Source of the DNA: Verrucomicrobiota bacterium
GTDB lineage: Bacteria; Verrucomicrobiota; Verrucomicrobiia; Limisphaerales; J093
Direction of reading: 5' to 3'
NCBI GenBank assembly: GCA_016716505.1
Contig: JADJWF010000004.1
Location: 762,475 to 826,474, forward strand
DNA length: 64,000 nucleotides
Below, in pieces: positions 51,850-60,846 of this stretch. The notes beneath the pieces were generated by a model. It had not been told where the DNA came from, did not search any database, and worked only from the letters and a program-made list of their open reading frames with translations. Every line of letters begins with the position of its first letter. Position 1 is the stretch's first letter. The position numbers and the translations under genes were made by a program.

Positions 51850-52638
51850 ATGCACACCGACCTGCCCCCGCTGACACCCGGCACGCTGTACCTGGTCGCC
51901 ACGCCCATTGGCAACCTGGAGGACATCACGTTGCGCGCCCTGCGGGTGCTGCGCGAGTGCGACGTGGTGGCGGCCGAGGACACCCGCCGCGCGGGGCAGT
52001 TGCTGCGGCACTTCGACATCAGCAAGCCCTTGCTCAGCTATTTCCGCTTCAACGAGGCGAAGCGGGCCGGGGAAATCCTCGAACGCCTGTGGCGAGGGGA
52101 AAGAGTGGCGCTGGTGACGGACGCGGGGACCCCGGGCATCAGCGATCCCGGACAACGGGTGGTGGCGGCTGCGGTCGCTGACGGCTTGCGGGTCGAGCCG
52201 GTGCCCGGTGCGTGCGCGCTGGTGGCAGCTCTCACGGCCAGCGGCCTGCCCACGGACGAATTCCACTTCTCCGGGTTTCTGCCCCACAAGCCCGGCCCGC
52301 GGCGCCGGGAGCTGACCCGCTTGACGGCGCTGCCGGGGACCCTGGTGCTTTACGAATCCCCGTTCCGCATCACGCGGTTGCTGGAGGAGTTGGCCGCGCT
52401 CATCCCGGATCGAACCGTGGTGCTGGCGCGGGAGTTGACCAAGAGGTTTGAGGAACACCTCCGCGGCCGCCCGGAGGAACTGTTGGCGGAGGCGAGACGG
52501 CGAAATCTCAAGGGCGAATTCGTCGTGATGATTTCGCCGGCCGATCCGCCGGGTCGGCCCGGAGCCGGAAGCGAGAATGCAGACGGCGACGGGGAGTTGA
52601 TCGGTGGTCCGATGAATACCGGGCGGGTCGGCGAATGA
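51850..52638 (+). CDS. rsmI: 16S rRNA 2'-O-ribose C1402 methyltransferase RsmI
   Basis: A 262-residue SAM-dependent enzyme of the tetrapyrrole-methylase fold that methylates C1402 in the ribosomal decoding centre. Visible features: GTLYLVATPIGNLEDITLRALRVL (about 12-35), AAEDTRRAGQLLRHF, LVTDAGTPGISDPG (about 91-104), PGACALVAALTASGLPTDEF and FEEHLRGRPEEL near the end. The last 30 residues are a low-complexity tail. The ATG at 51850 gives the usual length; a GTG at 51799 adds 17 residues. Confidence 0.95.
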   Translation: MHTDLPPLTPGTLYLVATPIGNLEDITLRALRVLRECDVVAAEDTRRAGQLLRHFDISKPLLSYFRFNEAKRAGEILERLWRGERVALVTDAGTPGISDPGQRVVAAAVADGLRVEPVPGACALVAALTASGLPTDEFHFSGFLPHKPGPRRRELTRLTALPGTLVLYESPFRITRLLEELAALIPDRTVVLARELTKRFEEHLRGRPEELLAEARRRNLKGEFVVMISPADPPGRPGAGSENADGDGELIGGPMNTGRVGE

Positions 52639-52692
52639 CCGTTGACCGACGGCGGTCCCGGTACTCTAATTGGCAGTGGCCTGACCGGTTGG

Positions 52693-55458
52693 TTAAGCCT
52701 CGGTTCCTCCGGAACCCGGCGGTGGCCCGGCAGGGTTGCCGCCGGGTTTTCCGTTGCGAAGTCCGGCCATCCGCCAGCCGCGGCGGCAGAGCCAGTTGAG
52801 CAGCGTGGGCAGAAACACCAGCCCGGCGACCATGCACGCAAAGGCGCCCGCCGCCATCAACAAACCCAGGCTGGCAATCCCCTGATGCTTGGCGATGGTC
52901 AGGCTGCCGAAGCCGGCCACGGTGGTGAGGGCCGACAAGAGGACCGCCTTGCCCGTACTTTTGGCCAGGATGCCTGGATTCCGCTCCTCGGCAAAACGGT
53001 TGAGGATGTGAATGCCATTGGTCACCCCGATGCCCACCACCAGGGGAAGCGTCATGATGTTGGCCGGGTTGAATCGGAGGCCAGTCCAGCCCATCCAGCC
53101 GAGCACCCAGAGAGAACCCAGCCCAACCGGCAGCAGTGCCAGCAGCACGCAGGTCAGACTCCGGAAATGGACGAGCACCAGGACCGCAATCGCCCCGAGA
53201 GCGTAATACGCTGCCTGCTCGTAGCTCTCCTTGAGCAGCGTGGTGTACTCGTACAACTGCACGGGGGGACCGGTGGCATCGGGATCCACGCTGCGCAGGT
53301 CGCGGACGAACTCCACCTGATGTTCCCGCTGCCAGACATCCTTGCGCGGATTGACCTGAAGCAGGAAGCGATCGCCGGATTTCGAGACGAACCGGTTGCG
53401 CAGCGTCGCGGGCAGATCGTCCAGGCCGAGGGGGGCGCGGTTGTCCTGGTCACGGATGGCCACCAACGTCTCCCGGAGATCCTTCAGAAAGGCCCGCTGA
53501 AACTCGGTCAGCCGCCGCTCCACCACTTCCGGATCCGCGTTGGCCATTGTGCGCCGCAGACGGGACACGGCCGCCCGCACGTCGTCGAGGCCGTCGGATA
53601 ACTCGTGTTCCCCTTCCCGTTCGGCTGCCTCGCTCCCAAGGCGGAGGTAGGTCTGGAGGATTTGCAGGGCGATGCGCAGCTCTGCCACCCGCGCGGGCTC
53701 GGGGTCCACCGGTGCGAACGCGAGGTCGGCCAGTTTCTCCTTGATCCGGCCGATGGCGGCGAGCTTGTCAGTTTGGTCCTCGGCGAGGTATAGGCCCAGT
53801 TGATCCACCGACGCCACCGAGGGCAGGGCCTCGAGATGGCGCGTCAACTCGGCTGCCCGTTCCGGGCTGTCGGCGATGATCGCGCCGAAAATCACCGACC
53901 GCGAAGCGACGTCAATCAGCTTGCGTTCGTACTCGACCGCCGGGAGGCCCTTGGACTGGAGGTTCAGCAGGTTGTAGTCGAAGGACACGCGCGGGACGTG
54001 CCAGAGGGCGACGGCGGCAAGCGTAAGCGACGCGCCGATCACCAAACCCGGTCGTTCGAGCCACAGTCGTTCCAAACGGGCCCGCGGATCCACCGACGCG
54101 CGCGGCTGATGGTCGAGCACGTTCTGGCGCCCCCGCAAGAGCAGTGCCGGGAGCAGGGTCATCATCGGCACCAGGCAGATGAGGAGGCCGGCCCCGCTGA
54201 TGAGCCCCATCTCGCGGATGCCTTTGAAGTCTGTGAAGCCCATGGCGAAGAAGGCGCCGGCCGTGGTGAAGCAGCCGGTGAAAATCCCCTTGCCCGTGAA
54301 GACCATTGCCGTTCGCAGGGCCTCCTCCACGGGGCGTCCGTGACGGAGTTCCTCCTCATACCGCGTGACGAGGTGGATGCCGAAGTCAATCGCCAGCCCC
54401 ACCAGGATGGGCAGAAACGTGACGGTCAGCAGATTCAGATGCCCCACGGCCAGGGTGGCGAAGCCGAGCGTGTACCCCAACCCCACCACCAGGCAGATCA
54501 TGGCCTTCAACGGCCGCCCCGTTTCGCGGTAGGCGTAGATGAAGAGCGCTCCGCAAATCACCAATGACAGCAGCGAGGCAAGGATGGAATCGTCGCGTGC
54601 CTGGTTCATCTCGTCGAATTCCAGCACCGGCTCGCCCGTCAGGCCGACGTTCAGCCCCGGCACCTCCGCCTTGGTCTGGGCGATCAACTCGCGCAGGCGC
54701 TCGATGGCCGGCACGGCGAGTGCCCGGGCGGCCGGCTGGCAGGTCACGAGGTAGAGCCGGTTGCTCGCAAAGGTGATGTACAGGCTGCTTTCCGCTTCCC
54801 GTGCGCCGCTGAACAACGCCTCAATGCCCGGCGACGGCGGAACCCCCGGCCGCTCGATGGCGTCGGCGGTGAGGTGCATGATCCGCGTCAGCGCGGGCAG
54901 CGCCTCCAGCACCGGGGGCGCGTTGGTCACCTGGCGCGTGGCCGCAGCGCGAAACTCGCGGTTGATGACGCGGAACAGGGACGGCAGGTTGGTCACCTGG
55001 GAGATCGTTTCGAGCATGGGCCGGGCTTTGGTCAGGGCGTCCTCCATCTCGACCAGCGTCTGAACATTGGTGACCAGCAACAGCGCCTTGGGCCCCATCA
55101 GCTTGAGATCCCCCTTGAAGAAGACGTTGGTGAAAAGCCCCGGCTCGGCCTCCATCCTCGCCGCCAGGCGCTCGACGAACTGCCGATTGCGCTCCACATC
55201 CTCGCTCTCCGCCACCACGACGATGTCCTGTCCCGCCCCGAAGTCGCGTTCGTACTGCTGAAACACGCGGTGGTACCGCTGCTCCGCGCCGAGGAGATTG
55301 GCGCGATCCATGTCGAACTTCAGACCGGTGGCCGTCACCCAGACCGCCACTCCGAACAGGACCACTTGCGGCAGAACGAACCGCTGCGGATGGCGGATCA
55401 CCTGCGTCGCCAGCAGCGACAGCAGGCGGACCAACAACGGCGGACGCACGTTCATCAA
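52693..55458 (-). CDS. MMPL/RND-superfamily exporter (HpnN-like)
   Basis: A 921-residue inner-membrane protein with the RND layout. Helix 1 (FVLPQVVLFGVAVWVTATGL) is followed by a long periplasmic domain (about 50-270). A block of five helices includes LPILVGLAIDFGIHLVTRYEEEL and FTGKGIFTGCFTTAGAFFAMGF. A second periplasmic domain and a second helix block follow (MTLPLVVGIGVTNGIHILNRFAEER). The acidic residue in the VGxAIDFG motif fits proton-driven transport. It resembles HpnN, which moves hopanoids to the outer membrane, but no hopanoid genes are nearby, so the lipid substrate is open. Confidence 0.87.
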   Translation of the reverse strand: MMNVRPPLLVRLLSLLATQVIRHPQRFVLPQVVLFGVAVWVTATGLKFDMDRANLLGAEQRYHRVFQQYERDFGAGQDIVVVAESEDVERNRQFVERLAARMEAEPGLFTNVFFKGDLKLMGPKALLLVTNVQTLVEMEDALTKARPMLETISQVTNLPSLFRVINREFRAAATRQVTNAPPVLEALPALTRIMHLTADAIERPGVPPSPGIEALFSGAREAESSLYITFASNRLYLVTCQPAARALAVPAIERLRELIAQTKAEVPGLNVGLTGEPVLEFDEMNQARDDSILASLLSLVICGALFIYAYRETGRPLKAMICLVVGLGYTLGFATLAVGHLNLLTVTFLPILVGLAIDFGIHLVTRYEEELRHGRPVEEALRTAMVFTGKGIFTGCFTTAGAFFAMGFTDFKGIREMGLISGAGLLICLVPMMTLLPALLLRGRQNVLDHQPRASVDPRARLERLWLERPGLVIGASLTLAAVALWHVPRVSFDYNLLNLQSKGLPAVEYERKLIDVASRSVIFGAIIADSPERAAELTRHLEALPSVASVDQLGLYLAEDQTDKLAAIGRIKEKLADLAFAPVDPEPARVAELRIALQILQTYLRLGSEAAEREGEHELSDGLDDVRAAVSRLRRTMANADPEVVERRLTEFQRAFLKDLRETLVAIRDQDNRAPLGLDDLPATLRNRFVSKSGDRFLLQVNPRKDVWQREHQVEFVRDLRSVDPDATGPPVQLYEYTTLLKESYEQAAYYALGAIAVLVLVHFRSLTCVLLALLPVGLGSLWVLGWMGWTGLRFNPANIMTLPLVVGIGVTNGIHILNRFAEERNPGILAKSTGKAVLLSALTTVAGFGSLTIAKHQGIASLGLLMAAGAFACMVAGLVFLPTLLNWLCRRGWRMAGLRNGKPGGNPAGPPPGSGGTEA

Positions 55459-55486
55459 AAGAGGGACCGCCAGCGGAGGGAAATGT

Positions 55487-56218
55487 TCAACCCGCCGGAA
55501 ACTCGGCGTTGGTGTACACTTCTTTCACGTCGTCGTGCTCTTCGAGCGCCTCGATGAGCTTCTCCACCGCGTCCACCGCGGCGGCATCGGTCAGCGGCGT
55601 CTGGAGGGTGGGGAGGTAGGTCACCTCCGCGCTCGCACACTTCACACCCGCCGCTTCCACCTGCCGGTGAACGGCCTCGAATTCGGCCGGCCCGGTGATG
55701 ATCTCATAACCGTCGGCATCCGCGCGGAAGTCCTCCGCGCCGGCCTCCAGGGCGATGCTCATGAGCTGATCCTCGGACGCCGCTTCGCGGTCCACGATGA
55801 TCTGCCCCTTGCGTTGGAACAGCCGCGCGACGGCTCCGGAGGTTGCCATCGAGCCGCCGTGCTTGGTCAGCAGACTGCGGATCTCGGCGGCCGTGCGGTT
55901 GCGATTGTCCGTGCTCAGCTCGACCAGCATGGCCACGCCGTGCGGGCCGAAGATTTCGTAGGTCAGATCCTCGTAGCTGGCGCTTTCGCCGCCGCCCGTG
56001 CCCTTCTTGATTGCGCGCTCGATGTTGTCGGACGGCATGTTGGCACTGCGGCACTTGAGCAGCGCCAGACGCAGGCGGGGGTTGAGGTCGGGATCGCCGC
56101 CGCCGAGTTTGGCGGCGATGGTGATTTCGCGCGAAAGCTTGGCGAAAATGCGGGCGCGCTTGGCGTCAATCGCACCCTTGAAGTGCTTTACCTTCGCCCA
56201 TTTGCTGTGTCCTGCCAT
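55487..56218 (-). CDS. yebC: YebC/PmpR/TACO1-family protein
   Basis: A 243-residue protein of full family length. The start MAGHSKWAKVKHFKGAIDAKRARIF is diagnostic, as are FAKLSREITIAAKLGG, NMPSDNIERAIKKGTG and YEIFGPHGVAMLVELSTDNRNRTAAEIRSLLTKHGG. YebC proteins relieve ribosome stalling on difficult (poly-proline) sequences, and some members were described as transcription regulators. Its 5' side faces the PQQ-like gene across 252 bp; the RND gene follows 28 bp downstream on the same strand. Confidence 0.95.
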   Translation of the reverse strand: MAGHSKWAKVKHFKGAIDAKRARIFAKLSREITIAAKLGGGDPDLNPRLRLALLKCRSANMPSDNIERAIKKGTGGGESASYEDLTYEIFGPHGVAMLVELSTDNRNRTAAEIRSLLTKHGGSMATSGAVARLFQRKGQIIVDREAASEDQLMSIALEAGAEDFRADADGYEIITGPAEFEAVHRQVEAAGVKCASAEVTYLPTLQTPLTDAAAVDAVEKLIEALEEHDDVKEVYTNAEFPAG

Positions 56219-56470
56219 GATCGTGTCGGGTCCGCTGCGGCTCGAGCCGCGGGACTCATCCTACGGCGTTGCCTGCCGGATTTGAATCGGATTTGCGGCG
56301 CGGGTGCCGGGTCGCGATGCGGCCAGCCCCTGGCAACGGATGGGTGTCCTGGTTTGCGAAGTGCGCTGGGCTGCAACATACTTGACGGCGTTTCGCGACT
56401 TGCGGGCCTGCCGTGCTGGCCGAATGCGTCCAGTAGGCTGCAGGACCGGCAATTTCCGGAAACATACCCG

Positions 56471-58804
56471 ATGAGTTTTCTGTTTGAGAGATTGAAACCC
56501 TTGAACGCCCTGGCCGGCGCGCTGTTGCTGGCGGCCAGCGCTGAGGCTGCTGTCAACGGCTGGTTGAGCTGGCGAGGGCCGGAGCAGACCGGTGTCTCGC
56601 GCGAGACCGGACTTCCCGACCGCATCGAGTCGGCCGGGGAGGCATTGTGGGTGGCCGACTTTGGCGGCCAGTCCACGCCCGTCATCGCCAACGGCAGGCT
56701 TTACATCATGGGCTACGAAGGTGACGGGCCGGATCTGCAGGAAGGGCTGTCGTGCTTCGACGCGGAGACCGGCCGGCTGCTCTGGAAGCGGAAGTACAAC
56801 GACTTCCTGAGCGACACCATCTACCTGCGATATTCGACGTCCACACCGGCGATTGATCCGGAGACCGGCAATGTGTACATGCAGGGAACCCAGGGCATTC
56901 TCGCCGGTTTCACGGCCGACGGAAGGGAGCTGTGGAGCCACTCGCTCATGGAGAAGCTGGGTCGTCTGACCTTCCCGAACAGCCGAACCGCCTCGCCGTT
57001 GGTGGACGGCGACCTGGTGATCACCCGCGGCATCACCAGCAACTGGGGAGCGCAGGGTGCCGGCGGCGACCGTTTCTACGCGTTCGACAAACTCACCGGC
57101 GAACTGGTCTGGGCCTCCAGCCCCGGGACCCGGCCCATGGACAACTCGTTTTCGCATCCGTACCTGACCTGGTTGCGCGGCAAGCGGGTGCTGATTTCGG
57201 CCAGCGGCGACGGCTCGGTGGTGTGTGTCAACGCCCGCACCGGGGAGCCGATTTGGCGGGTGCCGCTCGCCAAGGCGGGCATCAACGCGACGGTGCTCGT
57301 CCATAACAACGACAAGGTCATCTCCATCTTCGGCACCCCGTACGAGCCCGGTCAATTGGTGGCGTTTCGCATCCCGGACGTCGAACCGGCGGACGCGGCG
57401 TCGGCACCGGTCGTGGTCGAGCGGCAGACCGTCGAGTTGTGGAGCAATCCGGAGATCTCGACTTCCACCAGTTCGCCCATCCTCGTGGGGAACCGTCTCT
57501 ACGTGGTGAAGGAGAAGGGCGACATCGTGGCGGTGGACGCGGTGACGGGGAAAGTCCACTGGGGGCTTCAACTGGGCATCGAACAGCGCAACGCGTGCCC
57601 ATTGTTCGCCGACGGCAAGCTGTATGTGCCGATTCTGGACTCGCCGTTGGGCAAAGGGTCTGGAGAGTCGTCCGAGGCCGGGGTCAAGGGTGGCTTCTAT
57701 ATCCTCCGCGATCGCGGGGACTCGGTAGAGCAGTTGACGAAGATCGAACTCGACGGCCGCTGCTTCGGCACCCCCGTTGCGTACAATGGCAAGGTCTATG
57801 TCCAGACCGCGCGCAAGCTCTACGCTTTCGGGAAGGCCGGAAACAACCCGGGGTTACCCCCGGCTGCCCCGGTAGCTGCCTGGCCGAAGCCGGGCCCGGC
57901 CACCCAGCTTCAAATTATCCCGTCCGAAGTGTTGTTGCACCCCGGCGAGAAGGCGACCTTCCGCGCCCGCAAGCTGGACGCCAATGGTCTGGTGGTTGAG
58001 GACGTCAAGGACGTCACCCAGTTAAAATGGTCCGCCTATGTGCCTCCCACGGCCCTCGTCAAGGCGATGATGGACGGCAAGTTCAATGAGCGCGGCGAGC
58101 TGGTGGCTGCGCCCGGCGCGAAGATTTCCGCCGGCGCCTACGAGGCGGATCTCAATGGCCTCAAAGGCTACATCCGCGCGCGTGTGCTGCCCAACCTGCC
58201 GTTCGCGGAGGACTTCGAGGGCTTCGAACTGACGAATGTGACGACCAACACCGTCGAGGAGCCCACGCCCTACGCCTACCCGCACCTGCCGTGGATTGGG
58301 GCACGGTTTCGGTTCGAAGTGCGCGAGGTGGACGGCACCAAGGCGCTGACGAAGACCATTGACAACAAGTTTTTCCAGCGCGGCACGGCCTTCATCGGGG
58401 ACCCGGAGATGCGCCAGTACACGATTCAGGCAGACGTTCGCAGCGAGGGAACCCGCCGCAAGATGTCCGAGGTGGGCGTCGTCAATCAGCGTTATGCGAT
58501 CATCCTCAAGGGCAACGCCCAGGAGCTTGAGGTCAATTCAAACCAGGAACGGCTCAAGGTCGCGGTGCCGTTCCGGTGGGCCCCCAACACTTGGTACACG
58601 TTGAAGGCCCGCGTGGACATCGCCCCGGACGGCTCGGGAGTGGTGCGCGCGCGGGCGTGGAAGCGGGGCGACCCAGAGCCGGACACCTGGACCATTGAGG
58701 TGCCCCATCGGACGGCGCACCGCCAAGGCTCGCCGGGTTTGTTCGCGTTCAGCCCGCAGGAGATGCGCGTCTTCATAGACAACGTCCGGGTAACGCCCAA
58801 TTGA
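56471..58804 (+). CDS. Exported PQQ-like beta-propeller protein with C-terminal sandwich
   Basis: A 777-residue protein using the ATG at 56471; an open frame continues far upstream but is antisense to yebC. A signal peptide (LNALAGALLLAASAEAA) is followed by an eight-bladed PQQ-type propeller (about 30-455) with blades of the form LSCFDAETGRLLWKRKY and VVCVNARTGEPIWRVPLA. A linker and a LamG/concanavalin-like domain (about 560-775, LPFAEDFEGFELTNV...VFIDNVRVTPN) follow. Catalytic residues of quinoprotein alcohol dehydrogenases are not evident, so it is more likely a binding or scaffold protein. Confidence 0.85.
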   Translation: MSFLFERLKPLNALAGALLLAASAEAAVNGWLSWRGPEQTGVSRETGLPDRIESAGEALWVADFGGQSTPVIANGRLYIMGYEGDGPDLQEGLSCFDAETGRLLWKRKYNDFLSDTIYLRYSTSTPAIDPETGNVYMQGTQGILAGFTADGRELWSHSLMEKLGRLTFPNSRTASPLVDGDLVITRGITSNWGAQGAGGDRFYAFDKLTGELVWASSPGTRPMDNSFSHPYLTWLRGKRVLISASGDGSVVCVNARTGEPIWRVPLAKAGINATVLVHNNDKVISIFGTPYEPGQLVAFRIPDVEPADAASAPVVVERQTVELWSNPEISTSTSSPILVGNRLYVVKEKGDIVAVDAVTGKVHWGLQLGIEQRNACPLFADGKLYVPILDSPLGKGSGESSEAGVKGGFYILRDRGDSVEQLTKIELDGRCFGTPVAYNGKVYVQTARKLYAFGKAGNNPGLPPAAPVAAWPKPGPATQLQIIPSEVLLHPGEKATFRARKLDANGLVVEDVKDVTQLKWSAYVPPTALVKAMMDGKFNERGELVAAPGAKISAGAYEADLNGLKGYIRARVLPNLPFAEDFEGFELTNVTTNTVEEPTPYAYPHLPWIGARFRFEVREVDGTKALTKTIDNKFFQRGTAFIGDPEMRQYTIQADVRSEGTRRKMSEVGVVNQRYAIILKGNAQELEVNSNQERLKVAVPFRWAPNTWYTLKARVDIAPDGSGVVRARAWKRGDPEPDTWTIEVPHRTAHRQGSPGLFAFSPQEMRVFIDNVRVTPN

Positions 58805-58920
58805 GATGTTCGGCCGGCCCAGCCGCCTCGCTGGCTGTGATCCGGCGTGGGATCGGTTTCCTGGCGGTGATCGAGTCGCCCCAACGCCGGTAAATTCCAG
58901 AGTTCAGGACAAAGATTAAG

Positions 58921-60540
58921 ATGAAAGAACGTCAGAACATTCACGTCGCGCGGATGGGTGGCAGTTCCGCGTTCCTCGCGGCCGCCTGCCTCGCCGCCGC
59001 CGGTTTGAGCGCGGGCGACTGGCCGCAGTGGGGCGGCACCAACCACCGCAACATGTACTCGCCTGCCAAGGGGCTGCCGGACCGCTTCGACCCGGGCCGG
59101 TTCAAGCCGGGCACCGAGGACGTGGACATGGCCACCACCAAGAACGTGAAGTGGGTGGCCCGCCTCGGCACGCAGAGCTATGGCAACGCCACCATCGCCC
59201 AAGGCAAGGTGTTCGTCGGCACCAACAACGATCACCCGCGCGACCTGCGGCACCAGGGTGACCGCTCGATTCTGAAGTGCTTCGACGAAAAGACCGGCGA
59301 GTTTCTCTGGCAGCTGGTGGTGCCGAAGCTGAAGTCGGGCAAGGTGAACGATTGGGAAAACCTGGGCATCCTCAGTTCGCCCAAAATCGAGGGCAAATAT
59401 GTGTACCTCGTCACCAGCCGGTGCGAAGTGATGTGTCTCGACATCAACGGCATGGCGGACGGCAATGACGGCCCCTTCAAGGACGAGGCCGCCTACGTCG
59501 TGAAGGACACCGGCAAAGCGCCGATTGAGCCCGGCCCCAAGGACGCCGACATCATCTGGGTGTACGACATGATGGATGAGTTGGGCGTGTTTCCCCACAA
59601 TGCCTCCAACAGTTCGCCCCTGATCGTGGGCGACCTGGTCTATGTCTGCACCTCGAACGGACAGGACTGGACGCACGTCAACATCCCGTCGCCGTTGTCG
59701 CCGAGTTTTATCGCGCTGAACAAGAAGACTGGCGAGTTCGCAGGCGAAGACGATGCGGGTATCGGCCCGCGCATCTACCACGGGCAGTGGAGTTCGCCCT
59801 CGCACGGCGTCGTGAACGGGAAGGACCAGGTCTTTTTCGGTGGCGGTGACGGTTGGCTCTATGCCTTCGACGCGAATCCGGTCCCTGGCGATGACACGAG
59901 CCTGTTGAAGACGGTGTGGAAGTTTGATTGCAACCCGCCGGAGTACAAGGTGGACAAGGACGGCCGGCCGATCAAATACCCGGCCGCCGAGGGGCCGAGC
60001 GAAATCAACGCCACACCGGTGTTCTGGAAAAACCGGGTCTATGTGGCCATCGGTCAAGATCCCGAGCACGGCGAGGGCGTCGGCCGGCTCGTGTGCCTGG
60101 ACGCGACCAAGTCCGGCGACGTAACGGCCACCGGATTGATCTGGGACTACAAGGGCATTCATCGCAGCATCTCAACCGTCTCAATTGATCCGGAGACGGG
60201 GCTGCTTTTCGTGGGCGACTTTTCCGGCTTCGTGCATTGCCTTGACGCGGAGACCGGCAAGCTGCACTGGACCCACGACATGAAAGCCCACATGTGGGGC
60301 AGCACGCTCGTGGCGGACGGCAAGGTCTATGTGGGGGACGAAGACGGCGACTTTGTGGTGCTGGCCGCGACCACCGAGAAGAAGGTGCTCAGCGAAACCA
60401 ATCTCAACAGCCCCGTGTACTCCACGCCCGTAGTGGCCAACGGGGTGATTTATGTGGCCAGCAACACCCACCTCTACGCCTTTCATGATGCGGCGGCCGC
60501 CGGGCCGAAGCCGGACCAGCCGGCGACGACCGTCAAGTAG
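58921..60540 (+). CDS. Exported PQQ-like beta-propeller protein
   Basis: A 539-residue protein. The signal peptide is SSAFLAAACLAAAGLSAG, and the mature part begins WPQWGGTNHRNMYSP, typical for this group. Propeller blades include ILKCFDEKTGEFLWQLVVP, FVHCLDAETGKLHWTHDM and YVGDEDGDFVVLAA. No C-terminal accessory domain. Such proteins are numerous in Verrucomicrobiota and Planctomycetes and are generally of unknown function; some neighbour sugar-oxidation genes. It lies 116 bp after the larger propeller gene and 36 bp before the DUF3311 gene. Confidence 0.87.
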   Translation: MKERQNIHVARMGGSSAFLAAACLAAAGLSAGDWPQWGGTNHRNMYSPAKGLPDRFDPGRFKPGTEDVDMATTKNVKWVARLGTQSYGNATIAQGKVFVGTNNDHPRDLRHQGDRSILKCFDEKTGEFLWQLVVPKLKSGKVNDWENLGILSSPKIEGKYVYLVTSRCEVMCLDINGMADGNDGPFKDEAAYVVKDTGKAPIEPGPKDADIIWVYDMMDELGVFPHNASNSSPLIVGDLVYVCTSNGQDWTHVNIPSPLSPSFIALNKKTGEFAGEDDAGIGPRIYHGQWSSPSHGVVNGKDQVFFGGGDGWLYAFDANPVPGDDTSLLKTVWKFDCNPPEYKVDKDGRPIKYPAAEGPSEINATPVFWKNRVYVAIGQDPEHGEGVGRLVCLDATKSGDVTATGLIWDYKGIHRSISTVSIDPETGLLFVGDFSGFVHCLDAETGKLHWTHDMKAHMWGSTLVADGKVYVGDEDGDFVVLAATTEKKVLSETNLNSPVYSTPVVANGVIYVASNTHLYAFHDAAAAGPKPDQPATTVK

Positions 60541-60576
60541 CTTCAAGTTTGGGTCTGAAAAGCCTGCCCTCCGAGA

Positions 60577-60846
60577 ATGAATCCCAAGAGATACTCCGCT
60601 GCCGGCCGCCGTCTGATCTGGTTCCTCGCGGCCGCTTTGTTCGTGCTGCACCATGACTTCTGGTGGTGGTCCGATCGCAGCCTCGTCTTCGGCTTCCTGC
60701 CCGTCGGGCTCGCGTATCACGCTGCATTCTCCGTGGCGGCGGCGCTGTTGTGGCTGGCGGCCAACCGCTTCGCCTGGCCAGAAGAACTGGAAGCGTGGGC
60801 CGACGAAGCGCCTGCCGAAACCCGCCAGCCAGCAACCCACGGATGA
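60577..60846 (+). CDS. DUF3311-like small membrane protein
   Basis: An 89-residue protein with two hydrophobic helices (LIWFLAAALFVLHHDFWWW and PVGLAYHAAFSVAAALLWLAA) and an acidic tail. The HDFWWW turn and its placement immediately before a sodium-solute symporter gene, with a 4-bp overlap, fit DUF3311-type small subunits that accompany SSS-family carriers. It probably helps assembly or regulation of the transporter. Confidence 0.8.
   Translation: MNPKRYSAAGRRLIWFLAAALFVLHHDFWWWSDRSLVFGFLPVGLAYHAAFSVAAALLWLAANRFAWPEELEAWADEAPAETRQPATHG

Noticed and set aside
52693..55458. Confident call as hopanoid transporter HpnN
   Set aside because: The topology fits the RND/MMPL superfamily broadly; no squalene-hopene or other hpn gene lies nearby.
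56471..60540. Quinoprotein alcohol dehydrogenases
   Set aside because: The propeller repeats are present but the catalytic Asp region and the disulphide Cys pair of those enzymes are not evident.
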